Shown: positions 20,446 to 28,667 of the stretch, piece by piece
How positions within the stretch are numbered: the stretch's first letter is position 1
How the letters are laid out: each line of letters begins with the position of its first letter
Assembly (NCBI GenBank): GCA_023140775.1
Contig: JAGLLA010000014.1
Span: 1-41,387 of the forward strand
Source: Candidatus Parcubacteria bacterium
Lineage (GTDB): Bacteria > Patescibacteriota > Minisyncoccia > JAHIHE01 > JAGLIN01
Reading direction: 5' to 3'
DNA length: 41,387 nucleotides
Notes under the pieces: model-generated
Told to the model about the DNA's origin: nothing
The model's input: only the letters and a program-made list of their open reading frames with translations
Database searches by the model: none
Program-made: the position numbers and the translations under genes

Positions 20446-21846
20446 ATGACGACATTAAAAGATTTTTTCTCAAAGAACAAAGATATATTTCAGCTTGCCT
20501 ACGGATTGATCCTTCTTATATTAATTCCCCTTTTGATTACCTATAACACAGTTTCAATTATCAACAGATATAACAAGAGTATTGATGTTTCAATTCAACG
20601 ACATGCCCTTGCCATTGGGAGGTCTATAAACGTTTTGATTAAAAATGATCTTGACTCGAACAAATCGCTTCAAACCAAAGTTCAGCAACTGGTTAGTAAA
20701 AATTCCGACGATTTTCAGAACATAGAGATACTTGTTCCAGATGGAGAAAATTTTAAGATAATTGCCTCTGCCAATGAAAAAAATATCGACAAAGTATCCC
20801 AATTAGATTACTATCATTTGGCCTGGAGAAGCGAAATTGACAAAGGTATAGCCACCGAATCTCTAAGCATAGCAGCAAGTTCAGACGACAAAGAACTAAT
20901 CAAAGAAATCTCTTCTCAAGGCAGGTTTTGGCTTTTTGCTATGCCTATCACTGATTCCGATGGTGAAAAAAAAGCGATTCTTTCACTCAGATTATCCTCA
21001 AAAATTATTGACGATCTAACATCTGCTAATAGAAATTATTCGCTCTACATACTAATAGTCACAATTCTAATCGTAACCCTCTTTCTTTCCATAGCGATAA
21101 AACTTTGGGATTATGTTATTCTGTATAAAAAAATAAAAGAAGTTAATCAGATGAAAGATGAGTTCATGTCAATCGCATCTCATGAGCTCAGAACCCCGCT
21201 AGGAGCTATCAAAGGATACACCTCTCTTATTCTCGAAGGATCTTTTGGAAAGATTAGCGACAAAGGAATGAAGAAAGGGTTGGAAAGAATAATGATATCA
21301 GCAGAAAGATTAGACACACTAGTTAACGATCTTTTGGATGTTTCTCGTATTGAACAAGGAAGAATGAAAACAGATAATAAGAATATTCAAGCTGAGCCGA
21401 TCATCCAAGAAATTATTTCGCAACTCGAAGTAACAGCAAAGCAAAAAGGATTGAAATTAAAATACGAAAAACAGAAAAATAAATTACCACTAATAATAGC
21501 TGACAATGAAAAATTAAAACAGGTCCTTATTAACTTAATCGGCAACTCTATAAAATACACAGAAAAAGGAACAGTAAAAATTACAACTATAATTAAAAAT
21601 AACAAACTAGAAATCAAGATAATCGACACCGGAATTGGAATGTCGGCAGAGGATCAAAAAAATCTTTTTGAAAAGTTTCACAGAGTACAAAATGAAAAAA
21701 CATGTAAAATCACTGGTACGGGACTTGGGCTTTGGATCACAAAAAAGATAGTAGAACTCATGAATGGCAAGATATACATCGAAAGTATGGAGGGAATTGG
21801 GACACAAGTTACAGTTGAATTAAATGTAGCAAAAAAATCACTATAA
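20446..21846 (+). CDS. Membrane sensor histidine kinase
   Basis: 466 aa; two TMs with extracytoplasmic sensor; H-box SIASHELRTPLGAIKGY, N-box NLIGNSIKYTEKG, G-boxes DTGIGM, GTGLGL. Confidence 0.96.
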   Translation: MTTLKDFFSKNKDIFQLAYGLILLILIPLLITYNTVSIINRYNKSIDVSIQRHALAIGRSINVLIKNDLDSNKSLQTKVQQLVSKNSDDFQNIEILVPDGENFKIIASANEKNIDKVSQLDYYHLAWRSEIDKGIATESLSIAASSDDKELIKEISSQGRFWLFAMPITDSDGEKKAILSLRLSSKIIDDLTSANRNYSLYILIVTILIVTLFLSIAIKLWDYVILYKKIKEVNQMKDEFMSIASHELRTPLGAIKGYTSLILEGSFGKISDKGMKKGLERIMISAERLDTLVNDLLDVSRIEQGRMKTDNKNIQAEPIIQEIISQLEVTAKQKGLKLKYEKQKNKLPLIIADNEKLKQVLINLIGNSIKYTEKGTVKITTIIKNNKLEIKIIDTGIGMSAEDQKNLFEKFHRVQNEKTCKITGTGLGLWITKKIVELMNGKIYIESMEGIGTQVTVELNVAKKSL

Positions 21847-21861
21847 CGTATTATAAAATAT

Positions 21862-21890
21862 AAAAACCTAGTTAATTGACTAGGTTTTTA
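21862..21890 (+). terminator. Intrinsic terminator after histidine kinase
   Basis: AAAAACCTAGT-TAATTG-ACTAGGTTTTT. Confidence 0.85.
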
Positions 21891-21969
21891 TTTATATATT
21901 TAAATAAAAGTAAATAGTATATAAACGCTCAAACAAACTATCATCCATCGCAATCATCATCCATCGCAA

Positions 21970-22106
21970 TTGACATAATATTTTAGATATGTTATTTTTA
22001 TATCAAAGTCACACAATAAGAAGAGTTTTTATAGTGTAAGGATGAACCCCCTCGGTTTATAAAACCTTAACAACAAGCACTATAAACACTCTTCTCTATT
22101 TTTTTG
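21970..22106 (+). ncRNA. Candidate stand-alone small structured RNA with its own promoter (promoter + RNA)
   Basis: TTGACA (21970-21975)-17 nt-TATTTT; long stem GAAGAGTTTTTATAGTG/CACTATAAACACTCTTC enclosing TAAGG/CCTTA and AACC/GGTT; then CTATTTTTTTG. Confidence 0.55.
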
Positions 22107-22190
22107 AAAATATCCTGAAAAGGTTGTTTTTTTATTGGCAAATTATGTTAATTATGTAATAATTCACATATTAGAATTAACCACAAGCTT

Positions 22191-23567
22191 ATGACTTTGA
22201 AATTATACGACACTTATACAAGAAAAATTAGAGATTTCAAATCAATCCAAAAAAATAAAATTACAATGTATAATTGTGGACCAACCGTTTATGATTTTGT
22301 GCATATTGGTAATTATCGAACATACCTGATGGCAGATTTCATTCGTCGAACTTTTGAATATTTCAATTATGATGTCAAACAAATCAAGAACATAACTGAT
22401 GTCGGTCATCTAACTCAAGATGACATTGAAGCTGGTGAAGATAAGATGCTCAAAGCTGCCAGGAGAGAAAATAAAAGCCCTTATGACATCGCCAGGTTTT
22501 ATGAAAATATTTTTCTGGCAGATGAAAAAAAACTAAACATACTCCCCGCCTACAAGTTCACTAGAGCAACAGAATATATCAACGAAATGATTGCCATGAT
22601 TGAGAAACTAATTGAAAAAGATTATGCCTATGAGTCAAACGGCAATGTTTTTTTTGCAGTTGGTAAATTTGAAAACTACGGAAAACTTTCTGGAAATACT
22701 TTGGAAAATTTGAAAACTGGTTCTAGACTTGAAGCTCATCCTGATAAACGAGATTCCCATGATTTTGCCCTGTGGCTCAAAGCCAGCCCCGACCATTTGA
22801 TGCAATGGGATTCTCCATGGAGCAAAGGTTATCCTGGTTGGCACATTGAATGCTCGGCAATGAGCACTGCAAATCTTGGAAATACAATTGACATTCATAC
22901 AGGCGGAGAAGATAATATTTTCCCTCATCACGAAGATGAAATTGCCCAATCTGAAGGTGCAACAGGAAAGAAGTTTGTAAATTATTGGCTCCACGGAAGA
23001 CATCTTTTGGTCGATGGGAAAAAAATGTCAAAGTCGAAAGGAAATTTCTATAAACTTAGCGATATCGAAAAAAAGGGTTTAGAACCTCTCTCATTTCGCT
23101 ATCTTTGCCTGACAACACATTTTCAATCTCAGCTGAATTTTACATGGCAAAGTCTAGAAGCTAGTCAAAGCGCGCTTAATAAACTCTTTGAATTTGTCAG
23201 GTCCGCCAAAGAAAAAAGAGGAAAGATCATCAAGGAATATGAAGCAAAATTTAATAATGCTTTAGAAAATAACCTAGATACACCTCGAGCCTTAGCTATA
23301 ACTTGGGAGATGATAAAGTCAAAAAATCATAGTATTGGTGATAAAAAAATTACACTGCTAAAGTTCGACGATTTCTTTGGATTTGATTTAAATACTGCGA
23401 CCATAGAAGACGAAATTCCTGCTGAGATTGAGAGATTAACAGAACAAAGAAATGAAGCAAGAAAAAACAAGGATTGGTCAATGTCAGATAAACTGAGAGC
23501 TGAGATCGAATCAAAGGGGTTTATTCTCAAGGACACGACTGAAAATACTACAGTTAAGCCAAAGTAG
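22191..23567 (+). CDS. cysS: Cysteinyl-tRNA synthetase
   Basis: 458 aa; MYNCGPTVYDFVHIGNYRTYLMAD, GWHIECSAMS, HHEDEIAQSEG, KMSKSKGNF. Confidence 0.98.
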   Translation: MTLKLYDTYTRKIRDFKSIQKNKITMYNCGPTVYDFVHIGNYRTYLMADFIRRTFEYFNYDVKQIKNITDVGHLTQDDIEAGEDKMLKAARRENKSPYDIARFYENIFLADEKKLNILPAYKFTRATEYINEMIAMIEKLIEKDYAYESNGNVFFAVGKFENYGKLSGNTLENLKTGSRLEAHPDKRDSHDFALWLKASPDHLMQWDSPWSKGYPGWHIECSAMSTANLGNTIDIHTGGEDNIFPHHEDEIAQSEGATGKKFVNYWLHGRHLLVDGKKMSKSKGNFYKLSDIEKKGLEPLSFRYLCLTTHFQSQLNFTWQSLEASQSALNKLFEFVRSAKEKRGKIIKEYEAKFNNALENNLDTPRALAITWEMIKSKNHSIGDKKITLLKFDDFFGFDLNTATIEDEIPAEIERLTEQRNEARKNKDWSMSDKLRAEIESKGFILKDTTENTTVKPK

Positions 23568-23703
23568 ACGTCTTAACAACCTGTGCATTACAAGGTATAG
23601 ATAAGCTATTGATTTAAATGGCTTATTTTTATATACTAAGTCTATGACATAAGCTCAAATTCACAGTAACATTTTTTAATAAACTCTATTAAAGACCTAA
23701 AAT

Positions 23704-25080
23704 ATGACTAAAGAAAAATCCAAGAAAAATCCCGATTTTAACACTGACAAGCTACCTCCGCAAAATATTGAAGCAGAACAATCAGTTTTAGGGTCCTTAA
23801 TGATCGACAAAAATGCCATTATTAAAATTGGAGATTTACTTTCTGCTGAAGATTTCTACAAAAACAGTCACGGCAAGATCTACGAATCTATGATCTATCT
23901 ATATGAACATCATGAGCCGATCGATCTACTGAGCCTTTCCAATCGATTAAAAGACACCAAGGAGCTTGAAAAAATTGGTGGTCACAGCTTTCTTGCTTCT
24001 CTGGCTAATACTGTTCCGACTGCAGCAAACATCGTTCATTATGCAAAGATAGTCAGCAAAAAGGCAGTACTTCGAAAACTTATCGACAATGCTTCACAGA
24101 TAATTGTTGACGCATATAATGAGACAGAAGAAATCGAAAAAACTCTAGACAATGCCGAACAAAGAATTTTTTCCGTTTCCAAAAAACATATCAGACAGGA
24201 TTTTACTTCCATTAAACCAGTTCTGGAAGAAGCTTTTGATAGAATTGACGACATTCACAAAAACAAAGGAAAAATGAGAGGTATCCCTACAGGATTTACC
24301 GAACTTGATAACATACTTTCTGGACTTCAAGAATCAAATTTGATAATTATTGGCGCCAGACCTAGCGTCGGAAAATCATCTCTGGCAATGGACCTTGTCA
24401 GACATGCTGCCGTGCATGCCAAAATTCCAGTTGGAGTGTTTTCATTGGAAATGTCTAAGGGTGAAGTCATTGACAGACTTATCTGTTCACAGGCAAACAT
24501 TGATCTTTGGAAACTCAGAACCGGAAAGCTTTCCAGTATGGGAGAAAATGACGACTTTTCAAAAATTGGACATGCCATGGGAGTTCTTTCTGAGGCGCCA
24601 ATTTTTATCGATGATTCAGCCAGCTTAAATGTGATGTCCATGAGAACAATGGCCAGAAGATTGCAATCAGAACACGGTCTGGGCATGATTGTCATTGACT
24701 ATTTACAACTCATTGAAGGACGGGGCAGTTCAGATAATCGTGCCGTAGAAGTAAGTGAAATATCGAGATCGCTCAAAGGACTTGCCCGAGAGCTCAATGT
24801 ACCAATCATTGCTCTTTCTCAGCTATCTAGGGGTATCGAATCAAGAACCGATCAAAAACCAAAACTTTCAGATCTGAGAGAAAGTGGATCAATTGAGCAA
24901 GATGCTGATGTTGTCTTGTTTATCTACCGAGAAGACCGCGTGAACAGTGAAACTGAAAATAAAAACATCGCCGAAATCCTGATTGCCAAACACAGAAACG
25001 GTCCGATTGGCAGCGTTCAACTCTTCTTTAATCAGCAATGCACAAGTTTCCGAAACCTAGATCGAAAACATGAAAGTTAG
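23704..25080 (+). CDS. dnaB: Replicative DNA helicase DnaB
   Basis: 458 aa; LPPQNIEAEQSVLGSLMID, Walker A GARPSVGKSSLAMD, VIDYLQLIEG. Confidence 0.98.
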   Translation: MTKEKSKKNPDFNTDKLPPQNIEAEQSVLGSLMIDKNAIIKIGDLLSAEDFYKNSHGKIYESMIYLYEHHEPIDLLSLSNRLKDTKELEKIGGHSFLASLANTVPTAANIVHYAKIVSKKAVLRKLIDNASQIIVDAYNETEEIEKTLDNAEQRIFSVSKKHIRQDFTSIKPVLEEAFDRIDDIHKNKGKMRGIPTGFTELDNILSGLQESNLIIIGARPSVGKSSLAMDLVRHAAVHAKIPVGVFSLEMSKGEVIDRLICSQANIDLWKLRTGKLSSMGENDDFSKIGHAMGVLSEAPIFIDDSASLNVMSMRTMARRLQSEHGLGMIVIDYLQLIEGRGSSDNRAVEVSEISRSLKGLARELNVPIIALSQLSRGIESRTDQKPKLSDLRESGSIEQDADVVLFIYREDRVNSETENKNIAEILIAKHRNGPIGSVQLFFNQQCTSFRNLDRKHES

Positions 25081-25247
25081 TTTCCAATATGCCAACAATG
25101 ACGACAAGTAGTGTGCCGTATTAAGTCTCACTCAGAGAAACTACATTTTCAAAATCGAAATTTTCTCAATTCAATTTCGCAACGTATACATCAACATTGT
25201 GAAACTTTTTGCTTTCATCTTTTCACTTTAAACTTTTAACTAATCCA

Positions 25248-25841
25248 ATGTATCCAAAACCCATCGAAAATTTAATCAAAGAATTTTCCAAATTGCCAGG
25301 AATCGGGCCAAAAGCGGCTACTCGCTTCACTTTCAATCTGCTTCGTAAGTCAGAACATGAATTAGAAATTTTTGGTAATGCGATTTTTGATCTCAAAAAA
25401 GAAACTACTGTTTGCGAAAACTGTTTTAACGTATCAGAAGAAATTTTATGTGAGTTCTGCTCAAATAAAAAAAGAGATGAACTGATTATTTGCATCATCG
25501 AAGAGGCAATAAATATTCCGGCGATTGAAGACACAAGACAATTTAATGGTCAATATCATGTCCTGGGCGGGACGATTCAGCCAGGAGAAGGACTTGGACC
25601 AGACAATCTCAAAATCAGAGAATTGATCAAAAAAATAAAAGAAAAAGAAATCAAAGAAGTGATAATCGCCACTAATCCCAATACTGAAGGAGAAACAACC
25701 GCTCTATACCTAGTCAAGATTATGAAACCTTATGATGTAAGAATAACTCGTCTTGGACGAGGACTTTCTACGGGAAGTGATCTTGAATATACTGACCGAA
25801 TGACAATTATCAATGCCCTGGAAACCAGAAAAGAATGCTAA
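25248..25841 (+). CDS. recR: Recombination protein RecR
   Basis: MYPKPIENLIKEFSKLPGIGPKAATRF; Cys4 zinc finger CENCFNVSEEILCEFC; Toprim region. ATG at 25248 preferred over the ORF-track start 25209. Confidence 0.96.
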   Translation: MYPKPIENLIKEFSKLPGIGPKAATRFTFNLLRKSEHELEIFGNAIFDLKKETTVCENCFNVSEEILCEFCSNKKRDELIICIIEEAINIPAIEDTRQFNGQYHVLGGTIQPGEGLGPDNLKIRELIKKIKEKEIKEVIIATNPNTEGETTALYLVKIMKPYDVRITRLGRGLSTGSDLEYTDRMTIINALETRKEC

Positions 25842-26042
25842 AAATTTATCAGCTTCTTTGAACCACAAAATGTCATTCTCAACGAATAAGAAATATCAAA
25901 ACTAGAAAAAAAGAGTTCACTTTATGGATTACCAGAGTTTATTTTGTGATCGGCAAATAAATTTTTTCACTCCTTAAATAACAAGAATATTTTATATTTT
26001 TATATTTTTATATTTTTATATTTCACAATTTAAAATATTCTC

Positions 26043-26080
26043 TATCACTCTTTTCTCACGGCCGTGAGAAAAGAGTGATA
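26043..26080. repeat. Perfect 38-nt palindrome
   Basis: TATCACTCTTTTCTCACGGCCGTGAGAAAAGAGTGATA; between convergent recR and rplU. Confidence 0.9.
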
Positions 26081-26144
26081 ATTATTTTAGTATATTTTAT
26101 GTTTCAATTGATATTTGTTTTACATAAAATTATTATCAAATAAA

Positions 26145-26172
26145 AAAACCGTCACAATGACGGTTTTTTTGT
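26145..26172. terminator. Bidirectional intrinsic terminator between recR and rplU
   Basis: AAAAAACCGTCA-CAA-TGACGGTTTTTT. Confidence 0.85.
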
Positions 26173-26187
26173 ACTTAAAACATTTTC

Positions 26188-26505
26188 TTACGATATGATT
26201 TTTTCAATTTCAACTTCTGTAAAATATTGCCTGTGTCCTCTTTTTACATTATACCTCTTCTTTGCTTTGTGTTTTACAATTTCAACTTTTTTACCTCGCG
26301 CCTGTCGTAAGATCGTTGCCTCAACTTTGGCACTTTTGATAATTGGATCGCCAAAAGTTACGTCTTTAGCATCCTCAGAAGAAATCAAAAGAATTTGGTC
26401 AAAAACAATTTTTGCGCCTTCTTCACCTTCCAATTTTTCCACTCTAATCTTGTCTTTTGGAGAAACCTTGTATTGCTTCCCACCCGTTTTTATAACTGCA
26501 ATCAT
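26188..26505 (-). CDS. rplU: Ribosomal protein bL21
   Basis: 105 aa; MIAVIKTGGKQYKVSPKDKIRVEKL, KAKKRYNVKRGHRQYFTEVEI. Confidence 0.97.
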   Translation of the reverse strand: MIAVIKTGGKQYKVSPKDKIRVEKLEGEEGAKIVFDQILLISSEDAKDVTFGDPIIKSAKVEATILRQARGKKVEIVKHKAKKRYNVKRGHRQYFTEVEIEKIIS

Positions 26506-26849
26506 GATATTTTTAAATTAGTAAATTTATTAATTTTATATTGAAATTTGATTATTGAGAAATAAGCGAGTAGATTAAAGTTTATTTAAAAACTACTACT
26601 CTTATTGTTACGGAGGTTTTTTAACCTCCTTTTTTAGTTCATTATCAATCCCCCTTTGTAAGGACTATCTATGTCTACTCATATAAATTGACACTATTAT
26701 TAGGGAAGAGCAAGCCCAGTGTCAATCTTCCAGCTTTAAATTATGCAAAAACTACCATAATCACCTCCCATAGTACGACTGTTTCCTCTTCTAGGCAACC
26801 GGGTCGATACTAATCTTTATAATATAGCAACTGATTCGATTTATGTCAA
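26506..26849 (-). promoter_or_regulatory. Long structured rplU leader with consensus-like promoter and two mini-ORFs
   Basis: Minus-strand TTGACA-17 nt-TATATT (26849..26821); hairpin TAGTATCGAC/GTCGTACTA; mini-ORFs ATG GTA GTT TTT GCA TAA (26741..26758) and ATG AAC TAA (26634..26642), each with a strong SD; GGAGGTT/AACCTCC hairpin. Confidence 0.6.
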
Positions 26850-26875
26850 TATACGGATTTAAACATTAAAAGGAC

Positions 26876-27102
26876 AAAATAAAAAGCAGCTTTATTAAGG
26901 TGATATTTAACCTCTGCTGCAATTTTGCAATAATTTTTCATTGCGATTGTGAGCAAATTATCGCTCAATTATTGAATCGTCTTTAAAAGCCTACCTGGAA
27001 GCGGGAACACGGTAGTAGCTTTCCTTCTTTGCGCGTCAATCCTTTGCTCACGGACACGTGCCTCTGATCGTTATTTTCCCTGGATATCTTTTGATATCAT
27101 AC
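26876..27102 (-). ncRNA. Candidate ~225-nt non-coding RNA of unidentified family
   Basis: Minus-strand promoter TTGACA-17 nt-TATTAT (27137..27109); ends in hairpin GCAGC...GCTGC + TTTTTATTTT; internal GATATC-AAAA-GATATC and GTGAGCAAA/TTTGCTCAC. Confidence 0.65.
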
Positions 27103-27108
27103 AAATAA

Positions 27109-27137
27109 ATAATACAATCGAATCAGACCTATGTCAA
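27109..27137 (-). promoter_or_regulatory. Sigma70-type promoter
   Basis: TTGACA TAGGTCTGATTCGATTG TATTAT on the minus strand. Confidence 0.75.
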
Positions 27138-27148
27138 CAAAACGAAAA

Positions 27149-28205
27149 TCATTCGAACAGCTCCTGATTTCTCTTGAATTTCAAAAAATAATTCGTCCCC
27201 AGCATAACAAAAAACAAAACCAAAAATGAAATGATTTTTCCAAGACTATCAAAAATGAGTGCAGAAATTCCGAAGGAAATGCAGATCGTGTAAATAAACA
27301 AAATCACTTTTTTTTGTGACCACCCAGCTTGTAATAACCGATAATGAAAATGACGCATATCTCCTTGAAACGGAGAATTGCCACTTTTTAGACGAGAGAC
27401 AATCACAAAGGCTGTATCTAGGATTGGAAAGCCTAAAACCAAAAAAACGGTCGCAATTTTTCCGCCAGAAAATATTGCCAAAACTGCCAGCATAAATCCC
27501 AAAAACATCGATCCGCTCGTCCCCATAAAAATCTTGGCTGGCTTGAAATTAAAGATCAAAAATCCCAAAATTGATCCTGCAAAAAAAATTGCCAAGATTC
27601 CCAGCGGTGGCTGATTCACTAGCGATGAAACACTCAAAAAAAACATCGTCATCGCCCCGATCAAGCCAACTCCCCCTGAAAGTCCATCAAGTCCATCAAG
27701 CCAGTTCATAGCATTCATCAGCCCCACGATCCAAAACAGAACAAACAAAGACCCCAGAACCGAAAAAGAAAATCCAAAAATCTGACCACTTACGCCGTCC
27801 AAACGAAATTCCGCTCCTCCAAGTGGATTAGCGATATAATCAACCGTCAGACCCACATAGATCATCAAAAGAGCAACAAACACTTGTACAAAAAGTTGCT
27901 TTTTCCAGCTAACACTTTTCAAATCATCATATATTCCAAATACGAAAATCAAAACCGAAGATAAAACGATCCCCCATTTCAAACTGTCAAAAACCAATTC
28001 CCTAGCAAATAACATTCCCACTAAAAAAGAAAGGATAATCCCCAACCCCCCAAACCTCGCCACATCCCTTTTGTGAATCTTATTTTCTCTCAAAGGGTCA
28101 AACAACTTGTATCTCCCTCCAAATACAATAAGAGTCTTCGTGAAAACAAGACTAAAAATTAATGCTATCAGAAATGGTTGAAGATAAAGGGCTATATTTG
28201 ACATT
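27149..28205 (-). CDS. MraY/WecA-family undecaprenyl-phosphate glycosyl-1-phosphate transferase
   Basis: Multi-TM; GGLGIILSF, GIYDDLKSVSWKKQL, NAMNWLDGLDGLSGG, MGTSGSMFLGFMLA, DMRHFHYRLL. Start at MSNIALYL preferred over 28270. Confidence 0.92.
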
Positions 28206-28260
28206 ATTTTGTGATTTGATAGGATTAAATTATCATGCTTAATATAAAGGAGTTGTGAAA

Positions 28261-28524
28261 ATGGACCCAACGAGTTACGAAAGTAGAATATTTAATATCT
28301 TCAAAAATGCTTCAAAACAAACAGATGAGAGTAAAAGAAGTGTCACCATTCCAGAAATATGTAAGATGCTAGATATTGAAGATGAGTATCTCGTTAGTTC
28401 AATAGTAGCAGAACTTGAGATAAGTAAAAAAGTTACTCAAAATGGAGATATAAAATTGCATGAAACAAATAGATCTCCTCTTTTCGTATGCTTATATACT
28501 TTATCTAATCAGACAAAATCTTAA
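28261..28524 (+). CDS. Hypothetical protein, possible winged helix
   Basis: MDPTSYESRIFNIFKNASKQTDESKRSVTIPEICKMLDIEDEYLVSSIVAELEIS...; SD AAGGAG; followed by terminator. Confidence 0.65.
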   Translation: MDPTSYESRIFNIFKNASKQTDESKRSVTIPEICKMLDIEDEYLVSSIVAELEISKKVTQNGDIKLHETNRSPLFVCLYTLSNQTKS

Positions 28525-28547
28525 TAAATTACTGTTAGGATTATCGT

Positions 28548-28583
28548 TAGTTCAGAGTCTTATCGACCTGAACTATTTTTTTT
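28548..28583 (+). terminator. Intrinsic terminator
   Basis: TAGTTCAG-agtcttatcgac-CTGAACTATTTTTTTTATTT. Confidence 0.85.
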
Positions 28584-28667
28584 ATTTCAAATTCCTAATT
28601 CCAAATTCATAATTCAAAACTTCCAACAGTTTAGCAATTTAACAATTTAGCAATATATCAATTTAAT

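Noticed and set aside
22635-23003. 122-aa minus ORF (and 22777..23031)
   Set aside because: Antisense to cysS core motifs.
24327-24695. 122-aa minus ORF
   Set aside because: Antisense to dnaB Walker region.
25981-26025. TATTTTTATA tandem repeats as a CRISPR or origin element
   Set aside because: Simple AT-rich 10-bp tandem repeat with no spacers; likely low-complexity intergenic DNA.
26600-26640. GGAGGTTTTTTAACCTCCTTTTTTAG as a plus-strand terminator
   Set aside because: No plus-strand gene lies upstream; interpreted instead as part of the minus-strand rplU leader, though incidental terminator activity is possible.
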